Assembly: GCF_003096675.1 (NCBI RefSeq)
Contig: NZ_QEKW01000014.1
Span: 81,336-145,335 of the forward strand
Reading direction: 5' to 3'
Origin: Actinomycetospora cinnamomea
GTDB lineage: Bacteria > Actinomycetota > Actinomycetes > Mycobacteriales > Pseudonocardiaceae
Length of the DNA stretch: 64,000 nt
Shown here: positions 32,961 to 40,752 of the stretch, piece by piece
Numbering within the stretch: position 1 is the stretch's first letter
Layout of the letters: each line of letters opens with the position of its first letter
The notes under the pieces: model-generated
The model's database searches: none
Seen by the model: only the letters and a program-made list of their open reading frames with translations
Told to the model about the DNA's origin: nothing
Translations under genes and position numbers: made by a program

Positions 32961-34688
32961 ATGGACGGCCGTCCCGGCGTCCCGACGCGTGACGCCACCA
33001 CGGACACCGGCCCGCAGACCCCACCGCGGCTCACTCCCGAAGCGCCGCCGGCCCCGCCGGCGCCCCCGTCGCGCGGCCCCGGCCTGCTCGACGGGCTCGA
33101 GGAGGGCGTGGTCGTCTGCGACCGCGACGGTGTCGTGCGCGCCGCCAACCCCGCCGCGCGCCGCCTGCTACCAGGACTGCGCCTCGGCGAGGTCGTCGAC
33201 GTCGCGCGGTGCGAGTCGCTCACCCGCGCCGTGCACGAGGGACGCCACGGGCCCGAGAGCGTCGAGGTCGTCATCGACCACCCGGAGGGCGAGCGCCACC
33301 TGCGGGCCCGGCGCGGGCCGGTCCTCGGCCCGATCCCGCCTCCGCCGCTGGAGACCGGCGACGGCGACACGTGCTGGTACCTGCGCGACGTCACCGGCGA
33401 GCAGCAGCGCACCGACACCCTGCTCGCCGCCCAGGAGCGAGCCGCGTTCCTCGCCGAGGCCGGGCGGGCGCTGCACGGCGTGCTGCACCTCGACCGCACC
33501 GCCCGCCGGGTGGTCGCGCTCGCCGTCCCGCGCCTGGCCGCCGGTGCGACGCTGGTGGTCCGCCACGACGACACGGTCACGTGGGCGACCGCCGAGCTCG
33601 GCGGCGGGCGCCCGCGCCTCGGTCACACCGGCACCGTCGACCTCGCCCGCGTGCCCCGCCTCGCCGCCGCCCTGGCCGGCGAGGGCGTGGGCGCGGGTTG
33701 CCCCTGGCTCGGCGAGGAGCTGCGCACGCTCACCGGACGCGACGCGGCCGGCGCCGGCAGGGCCCTGCGCGCCTGCCCCGTGCCCACCACCGGGATCGTC
33801 GAGGGTCTCGTGGTGCTCGCCGGTGCCCGTGCCGACCAGGCCGCCGACGAGCTCGGCACCGTCGAGGAGGACCTGCTCTCCTCCTACGTCGCGCGCGCCG
33901 GTGCCGCGCTGGCCGCCGCCGCGCTGCACGAGGAACAGGCCCACCTCGGCGCCGTGCTCCAGGAGAGCCTCGCCGCCCCGCGCCTGCCCGAGACCCCGGG
34001 CGTCGAGTGGGGCGCGGCCTACCGCCCGGCGCGCGAGACGCTGCGGGTCGGCGGCGACTTCTACGAGGTCGTGGCCACCGGGACGGGGCAGCGCTCGGCC
34101 TTCCTGCTCGGCGACGTCTGCGGCAAGGGCATCGAGGCCGCGGTGCTCTCCGGGCGGGTGCGGCAGTCGTGGCACGCGCTGCGCCTGCTCGAGGACCAGC
34201 CCGGGCGCCTGCTGTCCCTGCTCAACACCGCGCTGCTCGACGCCGTCGCCACCCGCGACGAGGACCCGCGCTTCGCGACGATGGTGCTCGGTGACGCGCT
34301 CCCGCGGGACGACGGCACGGTCCTCCTGCGCCTGGCCACCGGGGGCCACCCGCCGCCGCTGGTCCTGCGCGCCGACGGCACCGTCGAGCCGGTGCCCGTC
34401 GCCGGGATGCTGGTCGGCGGCCTGCGCGAGGCCCGCTTCGGCGAGGCGGAGGTGGTGCTCGCGCGCGGTGACACCTGCCTGCTCTACAGCGACGGCGTGG
34501 TCGAGGCCCGCGGGCCCGGCGACTTCTTCGGCGAGGAGCGCCTGGCCGAGACGCTGCCCCGCTGTGCGGGAGCGCCGGCGCCGGTGATCTGCGAGCACCT
34601 CGAGCAGACCGTCGTCTCCTGGCTCGACGGTCACGACCACGACGACGTGGCCCTGCTCGCGATCCGCGCCCCGAGGAGGGACACGTGA
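32961..34688 (+). CDS. PAS-SpoIIE (RsbU-like) serine phosphatase
   Basis: A 575-aa protein. A disordered Pro-rich N-terminus is followed by a PAS domain (about 40-150; GVVVCDRDGVVRAANPAARR), a GAF-like region with a helical linker (LLAAQERAAFLAEAGRAL), and a C-terminal PP2C/SpoIIE phosphatase with GGDFYEVVA, LGDVCGKGIEAAV and the metal Asp in LLYSDGVVEARG. Such phosphatases dephosphorylate STAS anti-anti-sigma proteins in partner-switching stress responses. It overlaps the cobalamin-binding gene by GTGA and heads an operon ending in a STAS gene, its likely substrate. Confidence 0.88.
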   Translation: MDGRPGVPTRDATTDTGPQTPPRLTPEAPPAPPAPPSRGPGLLDGLEEGVVVCDRDGVVRAANPAARRLLPGLRLGEVVDVARCESLTRAVHEGRHGPESVEVVIDHPEGERHLRARRGPVLGPIPPPPLETGDGDTCWYLRDVTGEQQRTDTLLAAQERAAFLAEAGRALHGVLHLDRTARRVVALAVPRLAAGATLVVRHDDTVTWATAELGGGRPRLGHTGTVDLARVPRLAAALAGEGVGAGCPWLGEELRTLTGRDAAGAGRALRACPVPTTGIVEGLVVLAGARADQAADELGTVEEDLLSSYVARAGAALAAAALHEEQAHLGAVLQESLAAPRLPETPGVEWGAAYRPARETLRVGGDFYEVVATGTGQRSAFLLGDVCGKGIEAAVLSGRVRQSWHALRLLEDQPGRLLSLLNTALLDAVATRDEDPRFATMVLGDALPRDDGTVLLRLATGGHPPPLVLRADGTVEPVPVAGMLVGGLREARFGEAEVVLARGDTCLLYSDGVVEARGPGDFFGEERLAETLPRCAGAPAPVICEHLEQTVVSWLDGHDHDDVALLAIRAPRRDT

Positions 34689-35785
34689 CCACGGCGACCG
34701 CCACCGATCCTGCCACCGATCCCGCCACCGATCCCGCCACCGATCCCGCCACCCTGCGTGCCGACTACCTCGAGCGGCTCGCCGCCTCCGACGAGGCGGG
34801 CGCCGTCGCGGTGGCGATCGACGCGGTCGACGCGGGCGTCGACCCCGAGGTCGTGCTGCTCGACGTCGTCGCCGGCGCGCAGCGCGAGGTCGGCGAGCGC
34901 TGGGCCGCGGGGGAGTGGACCGTGGTCCAGGAGCACGTGGCCACCCACATCAGCGAGCGGGTCGTCGGCGCCGTCGCCCGGCGGGCGCCCGCGCCCGCCC
35001 CGACGGGCATCGGCCGGGTGGCCGTGGCGTGCCTCGACGGCGAGTGGCACGGGCTCCCGGCGCGCCTGCTCGCCGAGGTGCTCGCCCGCCACGGCTGGGC
35101 GGTGGAGTTCCTCGGCGCCTCGGTGCCCGCCGCCCACCTCGCCACCCACGTGCACCGCGCCGGCCCCGACGTCGTCGCCATCTCCAGCTCGCTGCCCTCG
35201 CGCCTGCCCGTGGCCCGCCGGATGGTCGAGGCGTGCCGCGCGACCGGCACCCCCGTGCTCGCCGGCGGCCCCGCCTTCGGCGCCGACGGCCGGTGGGCCC
35301 GCGCGGTCGGCGCCGACGGCTGGGCCCCCGACGCCCGCGCGGCCGCGGAGATGCTGGCCGCCGACCCCGACGGCCCCTGGTTCGCCGACGGCCCCGCCGG
35401 CGCGGGCGCCGACGACCGCAGCGCCCGCGAGGAGCAGACCGTGCTGCACGCCCGGCGCGCCGAGCTCGTGGGCGTCGCCGCCGGCGCCGCCCGACCGCGC
35501 ACCACCGACACCGGCGACGTCCCCGACGTCCCCGACGTCCCCGACGAGCTCGCCGACGACCTCGGTCACCTCGTCGACTTCCTCGCCGCCGCGGTCTTCG
35601 TCGACGACCCCGCGCTCTTCGAGGGCTTCGTGGCCTGGGTCGGGTCGGTCGCGATCCCGAACGGGCTGCGGGCCGAGGAGGTCGGGCCCGCGCTCGCCGC
35701 GCTCGCCGCCGCGCTGGCCGACTCCCCGCGCACCGCCCGGCTCCTGCGCGACGCCCGCGGGCGCCTCCCCGTGGTGCCGGCGTAG
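34685..35785 (+). CDS. Cobalamin-binding (CarH/LitR-like sensor) protein
   Basis: A 366-aa protein. A four-fold DPAT repeat at the N-terminus is followed by a helical cap (WAAGEWTVVQEHVATHIS, the Trp-x9-EH pattern of B12 photoreceptor caps) and a Rossmann-type B12-binding domain (VACLDGEWHGLPARLLAEVL) whose His is the likely lower ligand; the usual following Gly is Pro here. A further helical domain of about 120 residues follows. No HTH domain is present, so it probably signals by protein contact. Its place between a PP2C phosphatase and a STAS protein suggests light- or cobalamin-responsive partner switching. Confidence 0.8.
   Translation: MTTATATDPATDPATDPATDPATLRADYLERLAASDEAGAVAVAIDAVDAGVDPEVVLLDVVAGAQREVGERWAAGEWTVVQEHVATHISERVVGAVARRAPAPAPTGIGRVAVACLDGEWHGLPARLLAEVLARHGWAVEFLGASVPAAHLATHVHRAGPDVVAISSSLPSRLPVARRMVEACRATGTPVLAGGPAFGADGRWARAVGADGWAPDARAAAEMLAADPDGPWFADGPAGAGADDRSAREEQTVLHARRAELVGVAAGAARPRTTDTGDVPDVPDVPDELADDLGHLVDFLAAAVFVDDPALFEGFVAWVGSVAIPNGLRAEEVGPALAALAAALADSPRTARLLRDARGRLPVVPA
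34706..34753 (+). repeat. 12-bp tandem repeat encoding DPAT units
   Basis: Four copies of GATCCCGCCACC (the first has one change) inside the 5' end of the cobalamin-binding gene. They encode four Asp-Pro-Ala-Thr units. Since the unit is a multiple of three, length change would preserve the frame. Confidence 0.9.
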
Positions 35786-35795
35786 GGACCCCGCC

Positions 35796-36113
35796 GTGGC
35801 CGACCTGACGATCAGCACCGAGCACGCGGGCGACGAGGTGGTCGTCGCCGTCGGCGGCGACCTCGACTACGACAGCCACACCCGGCTCGAGGCCGCGATC
35901 GACGCCGCCCTCCACTCCGCCGTCGGCGGCTCGCCGGGCGGGCTGGTGCTCGACCTCGCGGCGGTCACCTACTGCGACTCGTGCGGGCTGCGCGTCCTGC
36001 TCGGCGCGCACCGCCGGGCGACCGAGGTCGGCGCCACGTTCGCCCTGCGCGGCGCCCACGGCCAGCCCGCCCGGGCGCTGCGGCTCACGGGCCTGGACCA
36101 GGTGTTCGGCTAG
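35796..36113 (+). CDS. STAS-domain anti-sigma factor antagonist
   Basis: A 105-aa single STAS domain. The conserved core LVLDLAAVTYCDSCGLRVLL includes the serine of the DS-x-GL motif that an anti-sigma kinase would phosphorylate and a PP2C phosphatase would reset. The GTG lies 10 bp after the preceding stop, so it is the third gene of the phosphatase / B12-sensor operon. It probably binds an anti-sigma kinase encoded elsewhere; none is in this window. Confidence 0.88.
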   Translation: MADLTISTEHAGDEVVVAVGGDLDYDSHTRLEAAIDAALHSAVGGSPGGLVLDLAAVTYCDSCGLRVLLGAHRRATEVGATFALRGAHGQPARALRLTGLDQVFG

Positions 36114-36127
36114 ATGGGTTGCGCCCA

Positions 36128-36169
36128 CGTGAGCAGTTCGCAGCGCTCCAGCACTCCGAACTGCTCACG
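36128..36169. terminator. Hairpin between convergent STAS and hydrolase genes
   Basis: CGTGAGCAGTTCG and CGAACTGCTCACG form a perfect 13-bp stem around a 16-nt loop. It lies between the stops at 36113 and 36176. The outer CGTGAGC/GCTCACG resembles family B and the element at 56063-56104. Confidence 0.75.
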
Positions 36170-36175
36170 AGCGCG

Positions 36176-37225
36176 TCAGCGCACCGACTCCAGGAAGGCC
36201 CAGTACGTCGCCGCCCACTGCTCCGCGGCGTCGACGTGCGGGCCGTGGCCCGACTCCGGGTACTCCTCGATCTCCACGCGCCCGCCGGCGCCGCGGTAGG
36301 CCTCGAGCACGTCGCGGATCTGGCTGACCATCGGCTGGGGCGGGAAGACGTCCGCGCCCGGCCAGTCGGGCACCACGCCGCCGGCGCCGAGCGTCCCGAG
36401 CTCGAGCGCCGAGCCGTCGGCGACCACGACGTCCTGCCCGCCGTGGGTCCACAGCACCGGCGGCTTCTCGGCCAGCGTCGGCAGCCACGACCAGTCGCAG
36501 TACTTCGGCGAGAGGGCGTTGAGCAGCCCGCGCGTCCCCGGCGCGGCGCCCGGCCAGTTCTCCGACGGCGTGGCGTCCCCGGGATAGCCGTCGTCGGAGA
36601 TCGTGGTCAGCAGGATCTCGTCGACGAGCACGTCCTCGCGCTCGGGCGGCTCGCGGTGCCCGGCCCGCCAGTACGTCGCGTTCATGACGTTGCGCGGGGA
36701 GAGGGGGCTGTCCTCCGACCGGTCGCCCTCGCGCAGGCGGCGCACGAACTCCGGGTTCGCGACGCCGGCCCCGGAGCCCGCGAAGTCCGGCCAGCACGGC
36801 TTCCCGTCGCGGAACACCCCGCCGAAGCCGTACGGCGAGACCGGGTCGAGGAAGGTCAGCGACGCCACCCGCCGCGCCCGGGCGACCAGCGCGATCGCCG
36901 CGCCCGCGGTGGACCAGCCGACGAGGTGCGCGGGTCGGTCGACGTCCAGCGCGTCGAGGAAGCCCCCGAGGTCGTCGGCCCAGTCGCCCAGCCCGCGCGT
37001 CGCGTCGATCGGGGCGGCCTCGCTGCGCCCGAAGCAGCGCATGTCCGGGGCGAGGATCCGGAAGCGCTCCGGCGCGCCGGGCATGAGGTGCTCGAAGAAC
37101 CGGCTCGTCGAGAGGTTGCCGTGCACGAACACGACGGGCTCGCCGTCGGCCGGGCCGGACTCGAGGTAGTGGGTCCGGATGCGGCCGTCGACCTCGGCGG
37201 CGCGCACCCCCGGCATCAGGTCCAC
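36176..37225 (-). CDS. Alpha/beta-fold hydrolase
   Basis: A 349-aa alpha/beta hydrolase. The oxyanion region is VVFVHGN, the nucleophile elbow GWSTAG holds the Ser, and the C-terminal His is in ESGHGPH. A cap domain of about 100 residues lies between VSPYGFGG and the C-terminal core. It would hydrolyse an ester, lactone or related bond; specificity is not evident. It starts three bases after the acyl-CoA dehydrogenase stop codon, so the two form an operon. GTG 37225 or ATG 37216 could be used. Confidence 0.85.
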   Translation of the reverse strand: MDLMPGVRAAEVDGRIRTHYLESGPADGEPVVFVHGNLSTSRFFEHLMPGAPERFRILAPDMRCFGRSEAAPIDATRGLGDWADDLGGFLDALDVDRPAHLVGWSTAGAAIALVARARRVASLTFLDPVSPYGFGGVFRDGKPCWPDFAGSGAGVANPEFVRRLREGDRSEDSPLSPRNVMNATYWRAGHREPPEREDVLVDEILLTTISDDGYPGDATPSENWPGAAPGTRGLLNALSPKYCDWSWLPTLAEKPPVLWTHGGQDVVVADGSALELGTLGAGGVVPDWPGADVFPPQPMVSQIRDVLEAYRGAGGRVEIEEYPESGHGPHVDAAEQWAATYWAFLESVR

Positions 37226-37228
37226 CGA

Positions 37229-38950
37229 TCAGCTCCTGAGGGTCGGGGTCGGGGTCGGGGTCGTGTCGGGCAGGCGGTCGATCACCGCGTCCACGTCGGT
37301 CCCGCGGGGCAGCGTGCCGAACGCCTGGCCGTGGTCGCCGGCCACCCGCGACCCGACGTACGCGTCGGCCACCGCCGACGGGGCGTGGCGCACCAGCAGC
37401 GCGCCGGTCAGCAGCACCGCCATGCGCTCGGCGAGCCGGCGCGCGCCCCGCTCGTCCGGGGCGGCGAGCTCGGGCTCGAGGTCCTTGTAGCCGGCGTCCA
37501 CGCGGTCGTCGACGCCGAGCACCTCGTCGCGGTAGGCCTCCAGCGCCGCGGGCTCGCGGGCGAGGACCCGCAGCAGGTCCAGGGCGTTGACGTTGCCCGA
37601 GCCCTCCCAGATCGAGTTGAGCGGCGACTCGCGGAACAGCCGCGGCATCCCCGACTCCTCGACGTAGCCGTTGCCGCCGAGGCACTCCAGCGCCTCGCCG
37701 ACCACCGCCGTCTGGCGCTTGCAGATCCAGTACTTGCCCAGCGTGACGCCGATGCGCCGGAACGCGGCCTCGCGCTGGTCGTGCCCCGCCCGGTCCTGCG
37801 CCCCGGCCAGGCGCATCGCCAGCGTCACCGCGGCCTCGGACTCGCAGGCGAGGTCGGCGAGCACCTCGCGCATCAGCGGCTGGTCGACGAGCGTGCGCCC
37901 GAACGCGGCGCGGTGTCGGGTGTGGTGGGCTGCGCGCGACACCGCCGCCCGCATGCCCGCCGCCGAGCCCAGCGTGTTGTCCAGCCGGGTACAGGCGACC
38001 ATCTCGATGATCGTGCGCACCCCGCGGCCCTCGTCGCCGACCCGCCAGGCGACGGTGTCGTCGAACTCCGGCTCCGACGAGGCGTTCGACCGGTTGCCGA
38101 GCTTGTCCTTGAGTCGCTGGATGCGGAACGTGTTGCGCGTGCCGTCCGGGAGGATCCGCGGCACGAGGAAGCACGTCAGCCCGGCTCCGCCGCCCGCACC
38201 CGTCGCCCCGCCGCCCGCACCCGTCGCTCCGCTCGCCCCGCCGCCCGCACCCGTTGCTCCGCTCGCCCCGTCGGCCTGCGCGAGCACCAGGAACAGGTCG
38301 CACATCGGCGCGCTGGTGAACCACTTGTGCCCGGTGAGGCGGTAGACCTCGCCGTCGGGGCGGGCGACCGTGGTGTTGGCGCGGACGTCCGACCCGCCCT
38401 GCTTCTCGGTCATGCCCATCCCCGCGAGCAGGCCGCGCTTCTCCGCGGGCGGACGGAGCCCGGGGTCGTGCACGCGGCTGGTCAGGCCGGGGCCGTAGGT
38501 GGCGAGCAGCTCGGGGGCGGCGCGCAGGGCGGGCAGAACCGCGTAGGTCATCGAGATCGGGCAGCCGTGGCCGGCCTCGAGCTGCGACCAGGTCAGGAAG
38601 CCCGCCGCCCGAGCCACGTGGGCGCCCGGCCGGTCGTCGGCCCACGGGGCGCCGGCGAAGCCGTGCTCGACGGCGACGCGGGTCAGCTCCTGGTAGGCCG
38701 GGTCGTAGTCGACCTCGTCGACGCGGTGCCCGACCCGGTCGTGGGTGCGCAGCCGGGGCTCGTGGCGGTGCGCGGCGTCGGCCCACTCCTGCGCGGTCGC
38801 CGAGCCCGCCAGCCGGCCCACGGCGTGCAGCTCGTCGCGGGCCCAGCCCGCACCCTCGCGCTCGAGCGCCTCGAGCAGCGGGGGGTCGGCGGCCACGTCG
38901 TGGCCGACGAGGTCGGGGACCTGGTTGATCACCTCATGGGTCGGGGGCAC
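37229..38950 (-). CDS. AidB-type acyl-CoA dehydrogenase
   Basis: A 573-aa flavoprotein in the AidB branch of the acyl-CoA dehydrogenase family. The N-terminal THEVINQVPDLVG and the central GMGMTEKQGGSDVRANTT are hallmarks; the FAD/active-site region ECLGGNGYVEESG is present. AidB binds DNA and FAD in the E. coli alkylation response, but many actinobacterial relatives have unknown roles. Two oddities: a Gly/Ala-rich insertion of about 30 residues near 225-255 encoded by imperfect DNA repeats (about 38186-38275), and a TPTPTPT tail from a short tandem repeat. Confidence 0.85.
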   Translation of the reverse strand: MPPTHEVINQVPDLVGHDVAADPPLLEALEREGAGWARDELHAVGRLAGSATAQEWADAAHRHEPRLRTHDRVGHRVDEVDYDPAYQELTRVAVEHGFAGAPWADDRPGAHVARAAGFLTWSQLEAGHGCPISMTYAVLPALRAAPELLATYGPGLTSRVHDPGLRPPAEKRGLLAGMGMTEKQGGSDVRANTTVARPDGEVYRLTGHKWFTSAPMCDLFLVLAQADGASGATGAGGGASGATGAGGGATGAGGGAGLTCFLVPRILPDGTRNTFRIQRLKDKLGNRSNASSEPEFDDTVAWRVGDEGRGVRTIIEMVACTRLDNTLGSAAGMRAAVSRAAHHTRHRAAFGRTLVDQPLMREVLADLACESEAAVTLAMRLAGAQDRAGHDQREAAFRRIGVTLGKYWICKRQTAVVGEALECLGGNGYVEESGMPRLFRESPLNSIWEGSGNVNALDLLRVLAREPAALEAYRDEVLGVDDRVDAGYKDLEPELAAPDERGARRLAERMAVLLTGALLVRHAPSAVADAYVGSRVAGDHGQAFGTLPRGTDVDAVIDRLPDTTPTPTPTLRS

Positions 38951-39700
38951 GCGCGGATCCGACCACGCCGCGCGCCCGGGAGCCAGGCCCGGGGGCCGGT
39001 CCGCCGCGCGCCAGCGCGACGAGGGCGGCGCGGTCGCGCACCTCGTACTCGCCTCGGCCGATGGGCGCGACGATGCCGCGCTGGGTCAGGGTGGCCAGGG
39101 CCTGGTTCACCGACTGGCGCGCCGCGCCGAGCCGGCTCGCGAGCTCCGCCTGCCGCGGCGTCACCACCACCAGGCCGGAGTCGTCGCGCTGCGCGGTGAG
39201 CAGGTACTTGGCCACGCGGCGCATCACCGGCAGCGAGCCCAGGTCGGTCATCTGCTCGGTGAAGGCCTGCAGGCGCTCCGGCGATGTGACGCGCGATCGC
39301 GATGCCCAGTCCGCGGTCGGTCTCGAGCATCCGGGGCAGCAGCGAGGCCGGGACGCGCAGCACCCTCGGTGCTCTCGGCGAGCCCGCGCATCGTCGCGAA
39401 TTACGGGATGTCGGCCACGACGTTCTCGAGGCACAGGCTGTCGTGGCGGCGGTCGGTGACGAAGTAGAGCATCGACTCGGGGTCGGCCGGCTCGCCCCGC
39501 CAGGCCCCGACCCGGCCGCGCAGCAGCACGTAGAACGCGTCGGGAGCGTCCCCCGAGCGGTACAGCACGCCGTCGCGGGCGAGCGTCACGATCGAGCAGG
39601 CGCGGGCGACGGCGTCGCCGTGGGCGGGCGGCAGACGCCGGAACCACTCGATCTCGCCGAGCTGCTCGACGGTCGGCCGCCCGGATGCGGAGCCTAACGA
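38934..39700 (-). pseudogene. Decayed Crp/Fnr-family regulator
   Basis: Homology-like segments of one Crp/Fnr protein fall in three frames. The cyclic-nucleotide-type domain (YRSGDAPDAFYVLLRGRVG ... LCLENVVADIP) ends at an in-frame TAA (39401-39403). The next piece, VLRVPASLLPRMLETDRGLG, is displaced by an extra G within 39363-39365. The C-terminal part (ERLQAFTEQM, then the wHTH VTPRQAELASRLGAARQSVNQAL) is displaced by an extra G near 39278-39279. No clear start codon remains upstream. Three lesions in about 125 bp point to a pseudogene, though assembly error is possible. Its 3' end overlaps the acyl-CoA dehydrogenase start. Confidence 0.8.
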
Positions 39701-39789
39701 TCGTCGATCACCCCTGCCGGTCGGCCTTGTCCCTCGCGGGGATGGGCGTGCACCGTGGGCCGCGTCACGATGATCTCGAGGAGGAGCTC

Positions 39790-40752
39790 ATGGCCGACGT
39801 GCCGTCGATGCGGGAACTGCTGGGCGACGACCCTCCCCAGAACTGGGGCAAGTGGGGCTCCGACGACGAGGTCGGCGCGTTGAACTACCTCGACGCGGCC
39901 CAGGTCCTGCGCGGGGTGGGCAGCGTGCGCGACGGTCAGGTCTTCACGCTGCAGTGCCCGATGGGCCACCCGCACGGCGACCCCGTCTTCCCGGGCCGGG
40001 AGGGCATCAAGCGCGAGATGGTGTGGGACCAGGAGCTCTTCGAGTCCGGGCAGGGCCCGAGCTTCCCCGGCGGCATCCGCGCCACCGACGACAAGGCCGA
40101 GATCTTTCTGCAGGGCTCGTCGCAGTACGACGCGCTCGGTCACGCCTGGTACGACGACACGCTCTGGAACGGGCGTTCCGCCGACACCACCAACGGTGGC
40201 GGCATGAGCTGGGCGTCGATCCTGCCGATCGCCGAGCGGGGCGTCGCCGGCCGCGGCGTCCTCATCGACATGGCGCGCCACCGCGGCAAGGACTGGCTGG
40301 ACAAGGGCGAGACGTTCACCCACGCCGACCTCGAGGACGCCGCGGCGGCGCAGGGCGTGACCATCGAGGACCGGGACGTCATCTGCATCCGCACCGGCTT
40401 CCTGAAGTACTTCTACTCGGTCTCCCACGAGGAGTTCTACGACGGCTTCGTCGAGCCGGGCCTGACCTACTCGCGCGAGCTCGTCGAGTGGTTCCAGCGC
40501 AAGGAGATCCCCAACCTGGTCACGGACACCATCGCCAACGAGGTGACCGCCGACCCCGGGAGCGGGGTGCTGCTGCCGCTGCACGCCTCGCTGCTGCGCA
40601 ACCTCGGGGTCAGCCTCGCGGAGATCATCTGGCTGGACGACCTCGCCGAGGCGTGCGCCGCCGACGGGCGCTGGGACTTCCTCTACACGGCCGCGCCGCT
40701 GAAGATCCACGAGGCGACGGGCTCGCCGGTCAACCCCGTGGTGATCCGCTGA
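39790..40752 (+). CDS. Cyclase family protein (kynurenine formamidase-like)
   Basis: A 320-aa member of the cyclase/KynB-like metal hydrolase family (PF04199 type). The characteristic segments LQGSSQYDALGHAW (metal-binding His/Asp region), RGVLIDMARHRG and ICIRTGF are present. The family hydrolyses formamides or small lactones, or acts in aromatic pathways. The ATG follows an excellent GAGGAGGAG. It overlaps the next gene, an acyl-CoA ligase, as TGATG, so the two products probably act in one catabolic route. Confidence 0.85.
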   Translation: MADVPSMRELLGDDPPQNWGKWGSDDEVGALNYLDAAQVLRGVGSVRDGQVFTLQCPMGHPHGDPVFPGREGIKREMVWDQELFESGQGPSFPGGIRATDDKAEIFLQGSSQYDALGHAWYDDTLWNGRSADTTNGGGMSWASILPIAERGVAGRGVLIDMARHRGKDWLDKGETFTHADLEDAAAAQGVTIEDRDVICIRTGFLKYFYSVSHEEFYDGFVEPGLTYSRELVEWFQRKEIPNLVTDTIANEVTADPGSGVLLPLHASLLRNLGVSLAEIIWLDDLAEACAADGRWDFLYTAAPLKIHEATGSPVNPVVIR

